Source: Candidatus Scalindua japonica (GTDB taxonomy: Bacteria; Planctomycetota; Brocadiia; Brocadiales; Scalinduaceae). Taken from it: a stretch of 64,000 nt of DNA. The stretch is from contig NZ_BAOS01000017.1 in the NCBI RefSeq assembly GCF_002443295.1, forward strand, positions 124,001 through 188,000. Direction: 5' to 3'. Positions 8,304 to 17,320 of the stretch are shown piece by piece. Both the position numbers and the translations under genes were made by a program. The stretch's first letter is position 1, and each line of letters starts with the position of its first letter. The notes beneath the pieces were generated by a model. It had not been told where the DNA came from, did no database searches, and was given only the letters and a program-made list of their open reading frames with translations.

Positions 8304-9524
8304 TTAACCACCTCTTTCTGCCAGCTTGGTAAGGTCCCACATGGGTAAGAATATAGCCAACATAAGGAAGAGCACAACTACTCCAAGAAATGCCAGGAGT
8401 ATTGGTTCAATAAGGCTTGCAATATTTTTGATTGAGTAATCAACTTCCATGTCATAATATTCAGAAACCTTGACAAGCATACTGTCAAGTTCCCCGGATT
8501 CTTCTCCCGCTGACATCATCTGTACTACCATAGGGGTAAAAAATTTTGATTTCTTCATGGTGGCGGCTACACTCTCTCCTCGTTGCACACCTTCTCTGAG
8601 ATCACCTATAACCTCGGATATTGGAATATTCCCAACTACGTCCGCACATATCTTCAGGTTCTCCAGGATTGATAGTCCACTTCGATTCAGGGTAGACAAG
8701 GTCCTGGTAAAGACCGACATGGCAATCTTAAGAAAAATAGGCCCAAAGATTGGGACCTTCAGCTTAAGCAAGTCGAGTTGACGACGTCCTAGATAGGTTT
8801 TGGCATATCCTCGATAAGCAAAAAACAGACATCCTGCTCCACCAAGGAGAAGGTACCAGTAGTTTGAAAAGATATCATTAGCGGCTATCAACATCCTTGT
8901 CGCAAGAGGTAGTTCAAGATTAACCTGCTTAAAGATACTCACAAAATTGGGGACCACGAATTTCATGAGTATTAATACGGCAATCAACATTGCGCTTATG
9001 ACTATCTTGGGATAACGTGTGGCAGCCTTTATCTTCGCCTTGGTTTCTGCTGCATGTTCCGCCAGAGAGGCAAGCCTCCCCAGGATATCATCAAGAGTAC
9101 CGGAAGCTTCTCCAGCTCGTATCATATTTATGTAAAGACTGGAGAACACTTTGGGATGTTTTGCAAGCGCGTCAGAGAAAGAAGAACCTGTCTGGATTTC
9201 TGCAGCCAGTTTAAAGAGAATCTCTTTAAAGGTTTTATTCTGCACCTGTTCAGCAAGCCCCTGGATCCCCATGAGCAATGGTATTCCTGCGGAAAAGAGG
9301 GTGGCAAGCTGACGGTTAAACACAATGAGATCTTTGTCCGTTACCTTTGGCTTTAAAAAACTGAATGAAGATGCGCTCTTAACCGCCTTACCTTCTTCCA
9401 GGTGAACAGGAATGTAACCCATTTCCCCCAGCTGAAACCTGGCAATATCCAGCCCCGCAGCTTCCAGAGTCCCTGCAACCGCTTTTCCGTATCCGTCCCT
9501 CGCCCTGTATTTAAAAACCGGCAT
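8304..9524 (-). CDS. pilC: PilC/MshG/GspF inner-membrane platform protein
   Basis: 406 residues, the full length of the family. The N-terminus VFKYRARDGYGKAVAGTLEA is the signature start of GspF/PilC proteins. Two repeated cytoplasmic domains follow: LIVFNRQLATLFSAGIPLL near residue 70 and FTRTLSTLNRSGLSILENLK near 270. Each ends with GE-(A/E)-SG (RAGEASGTLDDIL and SAGEESGELDSML). Three membrane segments lie at about 170-190, 215-235 and 375-395. It forms the inner-membrane platform on which the assembly ATPase acts. No assembly ATPase (PilB/MshE), retraction ATPase or prepilin peptidase is in the window, so these must be encoded elsewhere, perhaps left of the edge. GAGGTG lies seven bases before the start. 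Confidence 0.93.
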   Translation of the reverse strand: MPVFKYRARDGYGKAVAGTLEAAGLDIARFQLGEMGYIPVHLEEGKAVKSASSFSFLKPKVTDKDLIVFNRQLATLFSAGIPLLMGIQGLAEQVQNKTFKEILFKLAAEIQTGSSFSDALAKHPKVFSSLYINMIRAGEASGTLDDILGRLASLAEHAAETKAKIKAATRYPKIVISAMLIAVLILMKFVVPNFVSIFKQVNLELPLATRMLIAANDIFSNYWYLLLGGAGCLFFAYRGYAKTYLGRRQLDLLKLKVPIFGPIFLKIAMSVFTRTLSTLNRSGLSILENLKICADVVGNIPISEVIGDLREGVQRGESVAATMKKSKFFTPMVVQMMSAGEESGELDSMLVKVSEYYDMEVDYSIKNIASLIEPILLAFLGVVVLFLMLAIFLPMWDLTKLAERGG

Positions 9525-9535
9525 TATTCACCTCT

Positions 9536-9919
9536 TTATTTAACTGTCTCATCTAAATATTTTTCAACGGTATTTGTAAGCATATTCAGATCATAAGGCT
9601 TTGCTATGTACTCATTTCCACCACATGCAAGGCCCATTTCCCTGTCGGCATCCTGAATTTTTGAACTTACAATAATAATCGGGATATGCTTGAACCTGGC
9701 ATCAAACTTTAGCAGTCTGCAGAAATGGTAACCGTCCATTTTCGGCATCATAACATCCAGTATTATGAGCTGTGGTTGTTCATTGTTTACCATTGTCAGA
9801 GCGTCTTTTCCGTTTGTAGCCATAGTTACTACGTGTCCTTTTGCCTCCAGGGCAAACTTCAATGTTTCAGCGCTATAATAGTCATCTTCTACCAATAGTA
9901 ATTTTTTGTTCTCACTCAT
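9536..9919 (-). CDS. Single-domain response regulator
   Basis: 127 residues, one receiver domain: acidic pair E11-D12-D13, phosphoacceptor D55 in LIILDVMMPKMDGYHFC, conserved S/T at about 85 in IPIIIVSSKI and K at about 107 in EYIAKPYDLNML. It has no output domain. The start overlaps the stop of the upstream kinase gene by four bases (ATGA), so the two form a kinase-regulator pair. It sits directly upstream of the pilus genes, with 11 bases to pilC, so it may control pilus work by protein contact rather than by DNA binding. Confidence 0.9.
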   Translation of the reverse strand: MSENKKLLLVEDDYYSAETLKFALEAKGHVVTMATNGKDALTMVNNEQPQLIILDVMMPKMDGYHFCRLLKFDARFKHIPIIIVSSKIQDADREMGLACGGNEYIAKPYDLNMLTNTVEKYLDETVK

Positions 9920-11673
9920 TTGTATAAAGGCAGAGTAAAAACGAAATTACTGCCCCCTCTCCCTTTACTTTCTACCCAGATTCTTCCTCCCTGTGCTTCT
10001 ATGATGTCTTTGCATATGCTCAAACCCAATCCTATGCCGTAGTGTTTTTTTGTCGTGGCATTCTCAACCTGATAGAACCTTTCAAATATCTTGTCCTGCT
10101 CCTCAAGAAAAATACCTGCCCCATTATCCTTAACACTGATTTCTACCTCATCTTCCGTAGATTTTGTACTTACTACTATTTCTCCACCATGAGGCGTAAA
10201 CTTAAAGGCATTATCCAGAAGATTCAGCAACGCCTGCCTTGTCCTGTTTGAATCTGCCAGGACTGAAGGATGGCTTCCGTTATTATTGATCAGAGACACT
10301 TTATTCTCTTCAGCCTTGAACCACTGGCTCTCTATAGTGCTTTTTATTATCTTGTCGAGGTCCACCTTTTCCCGCTTTAATGGTACTTTTCGTATTTCTG
10401 AAATGGTTATATCCAGAAGTGTAGTAGTCAGGTTTGACAGATATTCAACTCCATCATTTATTATATGTAAAAATTTCTTCTGAGAGTCCGTGTTCGGCCC
10501 CAGCATCTCCTGGAGCAATAGGTTTACCGCGTTTTTCATAGATGTTATAGGAGAAAGTAACTCGTGAGAAGCGATAGTTATAAATTCTGACTTTACCTGG
10601 TCAAATTTTTTATCCCGTGTAATATCTTTAAACACAACTAAACAGCCTTTTTTTCTCTCGTAGTTAATTTCCCCGTTTATTTCTGAGAACTCTACTTTTA
10701 TTACCCTTACCTCAGGTATCTGAATAGTTATCTCTTCAGAAGTAAGCGAATCCACCTCTCCTCTCAACCATTTTGATATTTTACCCAGTCCTGATTTTTC
10801 CAGTAATTCTTCTGTTTCCTGCTTATCAATGTCCTTTTTGATTTTCCAACCCAGCATCCATTTGACTGCGGGATTTACAACCACAGCATCGTCATCCTGT
10901 GTGATTATTATCACACCTTCAGCCAGGTTCTCTACAGCCAGATTAAACATATTCATGTTTTCAGCAAACCTGGTTTTCGGGTTTTTTATCTTGCCGGCAC
11001 TAACCATAGAGATAGCATTTGAGGCAAAGATGGCAAAAGACTTTAAAAGCCATTCATCATAAGAGGTAAACCGGCCTTTTCCTTTTTTATTTACAACCTG
11101 AATCGCTCCGATTACCTTATTACTCTGCTGTTTGACAGGAATGCATAAGACGGTACTTGTTTTGTATCCCAGGTTGTTATCAAGTTCTGGATCAAACAGA
11201 GGGCTCTGGTAAGCATCTTCAAGCTTGATAGTTTCTGAAGTCTTTGCTACATATCCGGCTAAACCGTTACTAAGAGGTAAGCGTATTTCCCTGACTTCTT
11301 CATTGTAAATAAAAACACACTTGAACTCATCTGCTTCTTCATCCACCAGAAACAGATTACACATATCGGATTCTAATATTCGTTTAGCTTCAGTCATTAT
11401 AAATTTGAAAAGGGATGCCTGATCAATACACTTCATCATTCCAATAGAGGTATTAAAGAGATGCGCCAACTTCTGCTCTGTCTTGCGCGTAATATTGAGA
11501 ACACTTTTAATTAAATCGCTTGTTGTGTAACCTAAATCGATCAATATGTTTCCCAGCGCCTTACCATTTGTTTTCTGTACTTCCAGCGCTTCCTTTATCT
11601 GTTTCTGATTTATAATTTTTTTGTCCAGCAGTAACTGCCCGAACATCTGTTTGTTTTCTTCTTTGACAATCAT
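9916..11673 (-). CDS. Histidine kinase with GspE/MshE N-terminal-like, GAF and PAS domains
   Basis: 585 residues, no membrane segment seen. Residues 10-60 match the double motif of the GspE/MshE N-terminal domain: FGQLLLDKKIINQKQIKEAL and ALGNILIDLGYTTSDLIKSV. A GAF domain follows at about 75-225, ending in VIGAIQVVNKKGKGRFT. A PAS domain covers about 240-350, with VVNPAVKWMLGWK. The HisKA helix carries H370 in FITIASHELLSPITS, and the ATPase domain has DNAFKFTPHGGEI, VKDNGAGI and GIGLGLSICKDI. In MshE this N-terminal domain binds c-di-GMP; here the first-position Arg is replaced by Met10, so binding is uncertain. It is the first gene of the pilus locus and pairs with the receiver downstream. 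Confidence 0.88.
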   Translation of the reverse strand: MIVKEENKQMFGQLLLDKKIINQKQIKEALEVQKTNGKALGNILIDLGYTTSDLIKSVLNITRKTEQKLAHLFNTSIGMMKCIDQASLFKFIMTEAKRILESDMCNLFLVDEEADEFKCVFIYNEEVREIRLPLSNGLAGYVAKTSETIKLEDAYQSPLFDPELDNNLGYKTSTVLCIPVKQQSNKVIGAIQVVNKKGKGRFTSYDEWLLKSFAIFASNAISMVSAGKIKNPKTRFAENMNMFNLAVENLAEGVIIITQDDDAVVVNPAVKWMLGWKIKKDIDKQETEELLEKSGLGKISKWLRGEVDSLTSEEITIQIPEVRVIKVEFSEINGEINYERKKGCLVVFKDITRDKKFDQVKSEFITIASHELLSPITSMKNAVNLLLQEMLGPNTDSQKKFLHIINDGVEYLSNLTTTLLDITISEIRKVPLKREKVDLDKIIKSTIESQWFKAEENKVSLINNNGSHPSVLADSNRTRQALLNLLDNAFKFTPHGGEIVVSTKSTEDEVEISVKDNGAGIFLEEQDKIFERFYQVENATTKKHYGIGLGLSICKDIIEAQGGRIWVESKGRGGSNFVFTLPLYK

Positions 11674-12416
11674 AGGTTATCACAGCCTGTAATTATTTTC
11701 CGGTTATTGAAGATTAAAATGTTATTATTTTGATCCAAAAAAAAGAGCTGGATCAGAAATAAAAAAGATCTCTATAACATTTATCGGTTATGTAACGAGA
11801 AACATTAGTTATTAAATAATTGTGAACAACTAAAAAAGTTAAATACTGACGGACTGCCTGAGAATAGGAGTTTTGTCAGATCTGTAAGGCGTAAACCATT
11901 TAGAATCGATGCATAGCTCTTTTGGTTTTGTATTCTTGCACGACATGCTGGCTGTTGAATACAATTGGTTTTGCGACCTGATTTCATATTTGTTCATTTG
12001 TTAATATCGCACTTAATGTTCCAAAACTTTTTAATTCTGGAAAATAATATCATGATAAACTTAAGTGCGAGTGATTAAAGATGATATGAAAGGAATTGGT
12101 ATAGTCTATAAAAAGGAATATGGGTGTGAATTAAGAAGCACCAGATTCTCTGTTCTAAAAATGAAACAAGGGTGCCTTATATTGAAACACCTGTTAGCTT
12201 AAAATGGGAATATGAATAAGATGTGTTCAGGTGTTTATTGTCCCCAGGCTTCCAACATGTTGTCTCTGCCCGTCAGGTAGCAATGCTATGAGCATGGAGT
12301 ATATCATCCCTGTCTGAACAGCCCGGTCTGGCGGGAACTCATTTCTCCGTGTCCGTGCTTTTCACGCATTACTATGTAATGGAGATTTCAGAAAATAGTA
12401 ATTCAATCTAATATTA
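11674..12416. other. 743-base gap between pilus kinase and tldD
   Basis: No convincing gene. The part next to the kinase is AT-rich and should hold the promoter of the minus-strand pilus locus, but no clear -35/-10 pair stands out. The stretch 12235..12365 is clearly richer in G and C than its surroundings and has several short complementary segments, such as GCCCGGTCTGGCGGG. It may be a small RNA, an untranslated leader or a remnant of a mobile element; I could not name it. An open frame at 11805..11987 has no features of a gene. Confidence 0.45.
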
Positions 12417-13778
12417 TCATCTTCCGCCGATTGTAACATTCTTTATTCTGATATGCGGTCCGCCGTCGCTTACACGCAGGGGTGACTGTCCGCCTTTACC
12501 GCATCCACCAAGCCCTCCGTACAGCACAAGGTCGTTACCGATTGCGTCTATGTTCATTAATGTTTCAAATACATTACCTGTTAATACTACATCGCGGACC
12601 TGTTCACAAATCTTTCCGGCTTTTATTCTATACGCTTCCTCCGCGCTGAAAGTAAACATCTCTGTATTAGTCTGCCCGCCAAGCGACCCCTTTGCGTAGA
12701 TTCCATCTTCTGTTCCGGCCAACATATCTTCAAATGTTTGATCGCGAGATTCCATATAGGTGTTAGTCATGCGAACAATCGGTTCACTGCCATAGCCGAT
12801 AGCCCTCGCGTTTCCGGTCGGGTCTTCGTTCATTTTGGCGGCTGTTTCTCTTGAATGCAGGCGGTTGGCCAGGATTCCATCCTTTATCAGGTATGTTTTC
12901 TGAGTGGGAGTGCCCTCACTGTCATATTTGTTATAGCCGGCTTCTCCTACAAGTGTACCATCGTCTACAATAGACAACTCGTCAGAACCGAAGCGTTTTC
13001 CGATTTTCATAATCTCACGAAGCTTCTGGTTTTCATAGATAAAATCTGCTTCGCTCAGATGTCCAAATGCTTCGTGCGTAAACACACCGCAAAGTTTTGG
13101 ATCAACAATTACGGTATACTTGCCGGCATCCACCGGTTTGGCGGAAAGCAGGTCCACAGCTCTCTTTGTAACCTCTTCACAACTCTCTTCAAAATTTTCA
13201 ACTTTCCTGTACCCTCTGAGATCTCCAATTGAATTGTATGCCTGCTGCACATCCATACCGTCTTTTGCCATTGCCATGACCGAAACACCGCAGAATATAT
13301 TTTCGCAAACGATAAAACTACCTTCCGAGTTCGCGAAGTAAAGCGTACCGTGGGAATCCACATATCTTACACTGGAAGTCTGTATCTTTTTTGAAGATAA
13401 GATGATATTATTGTACTTTTGACATAAATCATGTTTATCAATCAACGAGACGTCTGCCGGATCAAGATCAACCTGTGTTTTTACAATGTCATTAACTATC
13501 CCGGTTTCTGCAAGCGAAACGTCTTTATTACCAACCAGCTTTGCCTGTTCACATGCCATTTTTACATAGCGAGGTAAATCTTCAATATCATTAAAGGCGA
13601 CAAATCCCCACCCGCCATTTACGAGAGCGCGCACACATCCCCCCATCATGCTGCTTTCGCCGATACTCTCCAACTCCTTACCCACATAAGAGACACCGGT
13701 CCCTCTTCCTTCATTAACACGTATTTCTATATGGTCTGCTTTTGCAGATTTTAAAGCATTCTTAATCAATTTTTCCAT
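12417..13778 (-). CDS. tldD: TldD-type metallopeptidase
   Basis: 453 residues. TldD acts with TldE as a zinc-dependent peptidase that trims unfolded peptides and matures some peptide products. The zinc motif HEAFGH lies at residues 235-240 in KLCGVFTHEAFGHLSEADF, followed by the typical GTPTQKTYLIKDGIL region near 290-310. The C-terminus has GGCGKGGQSPLRVSDGGP, the conserved last part of the family. AGGAAGGA precedes the start. It follows ligA by 18 bases and may be transcribed with it. No tldE (pmbA) partner is within the window; homologues of this D-type length can also act as homodimers in some species. Confidence 0.92.
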   Translation of the reverse strand: MEKLIKNALKSAKADHIEIRVNEGRGTGVSYVGKELESIGESSMMGGCVRALVNGGWGFVAFNDIEDLPRYVKMACEQAKLVGNKDVSLAETGIVNDIVKTQVDLDPADVSLIDKHDLCQKYNNIILSSKKIQTSSVRYVDSHGTLYFANSEGSFIVCENIFCGVSVMAMAKDGMDVQQAYNSIGDLRGYRKVENFEESCEEVTKRAVDLLSAKPVDAGKYTVIVDPKLCGVFTHEAFGHLSEADFIYENQKLREIMKIGKRFGSDELSIVDDGTLVGEAGYNKYDSEGTPTQKTYLIKDGILANRLHSRETAAKMNEDPTGNARAIGYGSEPIVRMTNTYMESRDQTFEDMLAGTEDGIYAKGSLGGQTNTEMFTFSAEEAYRIKAGKICEQVRDVVLTGNVFETLMNIDAIGNDLVLYGGLGGCGKGGQSPLRVSDGGPHIRIKNVTIGGR

Positions 13779-13796
13779 TTTGTTCCTTCCTACAAA

Positions 13797-15863
13797 CTAG
13801 AGGTTAATTAATTTTTCAAACTCCTCTGTATTTAAAATTGTTGTTCCCAGTTCTTTTGCCTTTGTCAACTTTGATCCAGGGGATTCACCGGCAATCAGAA
13901 AATCAGTTTTGCTACTTACGGCTGACGATACTCTGCCACCCAGATTTTTTATTATGCCCTCGGCCTCTTTCCTGGTATATCCATTCAATGTTCCTGTTAC
14001 TACGAAAGATTTCTCCGCTATAGGGGAGACACTCTTCGTATGTCGGCTAATCGCGGTAAGATTAACACCTGCGGTCTTTAACTTTCTGATAACATCTTGT
14101 GTATGGCTATTTGAGAAGAAATCTACTAAGCTTTTTGCCGTGATGCTGCCAATTTCGAAAATCTCCTCCAACTCTTCGACAGAGGCGTTCATAAGTTTGT
14201 CAAGTGTGCCGAACTCTTTTGATAACACCTCCGCTGCATGAGAACCGATATTCTGAATACCTAACGCGCAGACCAAAAGATGCAAATCTCTAGACTTACT
14301 CTTTTCTATTTCTGTGATAAGATTTTGAGCAGATTTTTCTCCCATTCTTTCCAGTGGTACAAGGTCATCAACTTTCAATGAATAAATATCAGCATAATCA
14401 TTAATAATCTTTTTATCTACCAATTGCTCGATCAGGGCCGGACCTAACCCCTCGATATTCATTGCGTTTCTACTCGCAAAGTATACTATTCTTCTCTTCG
14501 CCTGGGCGGTACAGAGGGGATTATGGCATTTCAGATAAACCTCTTCTTTAATAACATCTCCTTCACAGGCAGGACATTTTTCCGGAACATCAAACCGTTG
14601 CTCGTTACCGGTGCGTTTCTCCTTCAACACCTTAACTACCTGAGGGATTATCTCTCCCGCTTTCCGAACAATGACACAGTCTCCTACGCGAATATCCTTT
14701 CTCTCAATTTCATCAAAATTGTAAAGCGATGCCCTGCTTACCGTTGTACCGCTGAGCGGGACAGGGTCTAATTCTGCTACAGGAGTTAATATACCTGTTT
14801 TTCCAACCTGCACCTTTATCGTCTCGATCTTTGTGGTCGATTCTTCCGGCTGATACTTGTAGGAGATAACCCAACGCGGCGCTTTACTGGTTGAGCCCAA
14901 TATGCCATGAAGTCCTAATGAGTTAACTTTTATTACCATTCCATCTACCTGATATTCAAGCTCACTTCGTCTGCTTTCCCACAAATTACAGTATGAGATT
15001 GCTTCATCCATGTTTTTGCATAATTTATAGTGCGGGTTTACCGGAAGACCGAACTTTTTTATTGTTTCAAGGCATTCAATATGGTCTGTAAATTTACTAT
15101 CACCATAATATCCAAAGGCATAGGCAAACAGGCGGAGGGGCCGTTTGGCTGTTGTTTGGGGATTAAGGAGTTTAAGAGAGCCTGCAGCGGCATTTCTGGG
15201 ATTTGCAAATAAGGGTTCACCTTCTTCTTCACGTCTTTGATTCAGTATCTGAAAATCCCCGTCCGGAAGATATATTTCGCCACGGATCTCAATACTTGGC
15301 GGTATTCTGATGTGATCATCACACAGAAATCTTAAAGGTATGTCCTTTACCGTTCTTAAATTTGCGGTGACGTCATCTCCCCTGATACCGTTGCCTCTTG
15401 TAGCGCCACGTGTGAAGATTCCATTTTCGTACCACAGTGAAATTGCCACACCATCAATCTTATGTTCTATAACATATTCTATCTCCTCGATCAGCTCAAG
15501 ACTGCCTTCCTGTGCCGAAGTCCGCCCGGCTATGTCACTCAAGCGGGTATTTTTTAATTTTCGTCTTATTCTTCTGTCAAATTCTCTTAATTCCTCCTCT
15601 GAGTATGTGTTTTCAATGCTGAGCATGGGTATCTTGTGTTCAACTGACTTGAATTCCGGAACAGGTTCACCGCTTACACGTTGAGTTGGTGAATCAGGTG
15701 TGATCAATTGCGGGTGGGAATTTTCAAGCATTTCCAGCTGTTTCATCAGTTGATCGTATTCATAATCCTCAATTTCAGGCATGTTTGAAACATAATACTT
15801 TCCGTCGTGGTATCGTATCTTTGCGCGAAGGTATTCAACCTTCTCAATTACATTTTTATTCAC
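13797..15863 (-). CDS. ligA: NAD-dependent DNA ligase
   Basis: 688 residues, the usual length of LigA, which seals nicks in DNA during replication and repair. The catalytic lysine is K135 in EHKIDGVAISLWYENG. An N-terminal Ia domain (YHDGKYYVSNMPEIEDYEYD), the OB fold (VQVGKTGILTPVAELDPV), a four-Cys zinc finger (CPACEGD, then CHNPLCTAQAK), helix-hairpin-helix repeats (ALGIQNIGSHAAEVLSKEFG) and a C-terminal BRCT domain (KSFVVTGTLNGYTRKEAEG, ending near residue 688) are all visible. The start is GTG at 15863, supported by the conserved first helix. A roughly 20-residue charged insertion just before the KxDG motif (about 105-128) is longer than in many homologues. Confidence 0.95.
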   Translation of the reverse strand: MNKNVIEKVEYLRAKIRYHDGKYYVSNMPEIEDYEYDQLMKQLEMLENSHPQLITPDSPTQRVSGEPVPEFKSVEHKIPMLSIENTYSEEELREFDRRIRRKLKNTRLSDIAGRTSAQEGSLELIEEIEYVIEHKIDGVAISLWYENGIFTRGATRGNGIRGDDVTANLRTVKDIPLRFLCDDHIRIPPSIEIRGEIYLPDGDFQILNQRREEEGEPLFANPRNAAAGSLKLLNPQTTAKRPLRLFAYAFGYYGDSKFTDHIECLETIKKFGLPVNPHYKLCKNMDEAISYCNLWESRRSELEYQVDGMVIKVNSLGLHGILGSTSKAPRWVISYKYQPEESTTKIETIKVQVGKTGILTPVAELDPVPLSGTTVSRASLYNFDEIERKDIRVGDCVIVRKAGEIIPQVVKVLKEKRTGNEQRFDVPEKCPACEGDVIKEEVYLKCHNPLCTAQAKRRIVYFASRNAMNIEGLGPALIEQLVDKKIINDYADIYSLKVDDLVPLERMGEKSAQNLITEIEKSKSRDLHLLVCALGIQNIGSHAAEVLSKEFGTLDKLMNASVEELEEIFEIGSITAKSLVDFFSNSHTQDVIRKLKTAGVNLTAISRHTKSVSPIAEKSFVVTGTLNGYTRKEAEGIIKNLGGRVSSAVSSKTDFLIAGESPGSKLTKAKELGTTILNTEEFEKLINL

Positions 15864-16316
15864 AATTAGTTCTCGTTCTTAGCCGGAAAATATGGTATTT
15901 AGAGGTGGAGCTTCCAAGATTATAACAACAGGCACTAAATTGAATAATACACAAGCTCTATGTGAATAACAAAGATATTTTTTCTGAGTACTTAGTTACT
16001 GCTATACCGAGCTATGCAGTATTCCGGTTTTCACATATAAGCAAAAACCCTTGACAATAAAATCTGTTTTTTATACACTTGAGGGCTTGTATTCTAAAGA
16101 TTTGTTTTTAATTTCTTTAGTAGATTTATAAACCCATTGTGGAATGATTTTTTTACCTGCCTTCACATTATTTCCCGCCAGTGCGGGCAACATAACCCTA
16201 TTTAGGCCAGGGATATAGGTTCAGGAACGAATTACCCATTTCTGCTAAAAATATCTTAAAATCATTTTGTTTACCAACTATTTATAAATCATTAACTTTG
16301 CAAGTAAGGGGTTGTA
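15864..16316. other. 453-base divergent promoter region between ligA and the SPOR-like gene
   Basis: AT-rich divergent spacer, no gene seen. It carries a sigma70-like promoter for the plus strand (16051..16077) and a short inverted repeat CCCGCCAGTGCGGG near 16170, similar to the arms of a palindrome at 32247..32295. Nothing else was recognised. Confidence 0.5.
16051..16077 (+). promoter_or_regulatory. Sigma70-like promoter
   Basis: TTGACA at 16051..16056 and TATACA at 16072..16077 are separated by 15 bases, somewhat short of the ideal 17. It would give a leader of about 230 bases for the plus-strand gene at 16317. The -35 box is perfect, but in AT-rich DNA such matches can arise by chance. 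Confidence 0.4.
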
Positions 16317-17084
16317 ATGTTTGGGAAAGAAAAAGAATCAAAAGAGTTTTTTGAAGTATTCAATAAAAAACTACAAACGGATGCTAAATGTGACAGTAAA
16401 GTACTGGAAAGAGACCAGGTGAATCCAACGGTTCTACCCCGACCTAACCAACAAAGAAACCAGGATAGTATTGACGAAAGTAGTAATGCAAAACAACTGG
16501 GGTGGATTAAAGATACGCAAAGAGAGAAAAAAGTTCAATCAGATGCTGAAGAGCCCAGGACACCATCTCGGAATGAAGTTGTTATTAAACAGGAGACGTT
16601 GATCTTTGGTGCGTTAGGCGCCGTTTTTTTATCATTAGTTTGTTTTTTTGTCGGTTATAAGATTGGCAATAAAGATGTGTTAAACCCTGAAACATTGCAG
16701 GAAACTATTGAATATTCTACACTGGAAGGTGGGGTCAAGACTATACCTCAGGACAGAAAGATAAATACAGTAGATTTATCAACTAAAAAACCCGAAAAAG
16801 TACCAGCGAAGAGTGAGGAAAATGTCAAATGGACTCTTCAGATTATATCATATAGTAACACAAAGCAGCATATAAAGAAGGCGCGTGATCTGGCGAAAGC
16901 TATCAAAAACATGACGAACCATAATACCTTTGTGGCAAAAAGGGGTAAGGAAATTGTTGTATGTACGGGTAAATTTAATTCTAAGGATAGTAATGAACTA
17001 AAGAGGGCTTTAAATGAAATCAGCAAGTTAGAATACGAAGGAAAAAAGCAATTCGCAAGTAGCTATCCAATTCAAGTGCGATAA
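16317..17084 (+). CDS. Single-pass membrane protein with SPOR-like C-terminal domain
   Basis: 255 residues. Residues 1-95 are charged and probably disordered in the cytoplasm. One membrane segment lies at about 98-120 (LIFGALGAVFLSLVCFFVGY). A linker leads to a C-terminal domain at about 172-255: VKWTLQIISYSNTKQHIKKA, then TFVAKRGKEIVVCTGKF and the end QFASSYPIQVR. The pattern of an alternating beta strand, a helix rich in A and K, and a second strand resembles SPOR domains, which bind denuded peptidoglycan glycan strands at division sites. The gene is 17 bases upstream of the PVC small basic protein and probably in one operon with it. The SPOR assignment is moderate. Confidence 0.65.
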   Translation: MFGKEKESKEFFEVFNKKLQTDAKCDSKVLERDQVNPTVLPRPNQQRNQDSIDESSNAKQLGWIKDTQREKKVQSDAEEPRTPSRNEVVIKQETLIFGALGAVFLSLVCFFVGYKIGNKDVLNPETLQETIEYSTLEGGVKTIPQDRKINTVDLSTKKPEKVPAKSEENVKWTLQIISYSNTKQHIKKARDLAKAIKNMTNHNTFVAKRGKEIVVCTGKFNSKDSNELKRALNEISKLEYEGKKQFASSYPIQVR

Positions 17085-17101
17085 TGAAGAAAGGATAAAC
17101 A

Positions 17102-17320
17102 ATGAGTATTGACAAAAGTCTTGTATCAAAGAGTAAGTTAGGCAGGCATCGAAATGTTCTTACAAGGACGGAACGCATAAAAATACTGGAAGAAGACGGT
17201 TCGTGGAACGAAAAAAAATCTGTGTACGGCTTACCTAAAGTAAAAAGCATGAAGGTAACGGTTAAGAAAAAGGTGAAGAAGGTTGCTGAAGTTGCTGATG
17301 GTAAGGAAAAGGCGTCCTGA
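17102..17320 (+). CDS. Small basic protein, PVC signature family
   Basis: 72 residues, strongly basic at the end. The segment LGRHRNVLTRTERIKILEED followed by GSWNEKKSVYGLPKVK matches the small basic protein family found in planctomycetes, verrucomicrobia and chlamydiae, proposed as a PVC-group signature. Its exact job is not established; a nucleic-acid or ribosome-related role has been suggested. The tail KVTVKKKVKKVAEVADGKEK is a lysine-rich extension that is longer than the compact core. AAAGGA lies seven bases before the ATG. Its stop shares one base with the start of the aminotransferase gene, which indicates translational coupling. Confidence 0.85.
   Translation: MSIDKSLVSKSKLGRHRNVLTRTERIKILEEDGSWNEKKSVYGLPKVKSMKVTVKKKVKKVAEVADGKEKAS

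Noticed and set aside
1-9524. Type II secretion system instead of a pilus
   Set aside because: PilM-N, PilO, PilP and an MshA-like pilin with MSHA-like order fit a pilus better; GspL, GspM and GspK features are missing.
11805-11987. 60-residue frame in the gap before tldD
   Set aside because: No ribosome binding site, no domain and low complexity.
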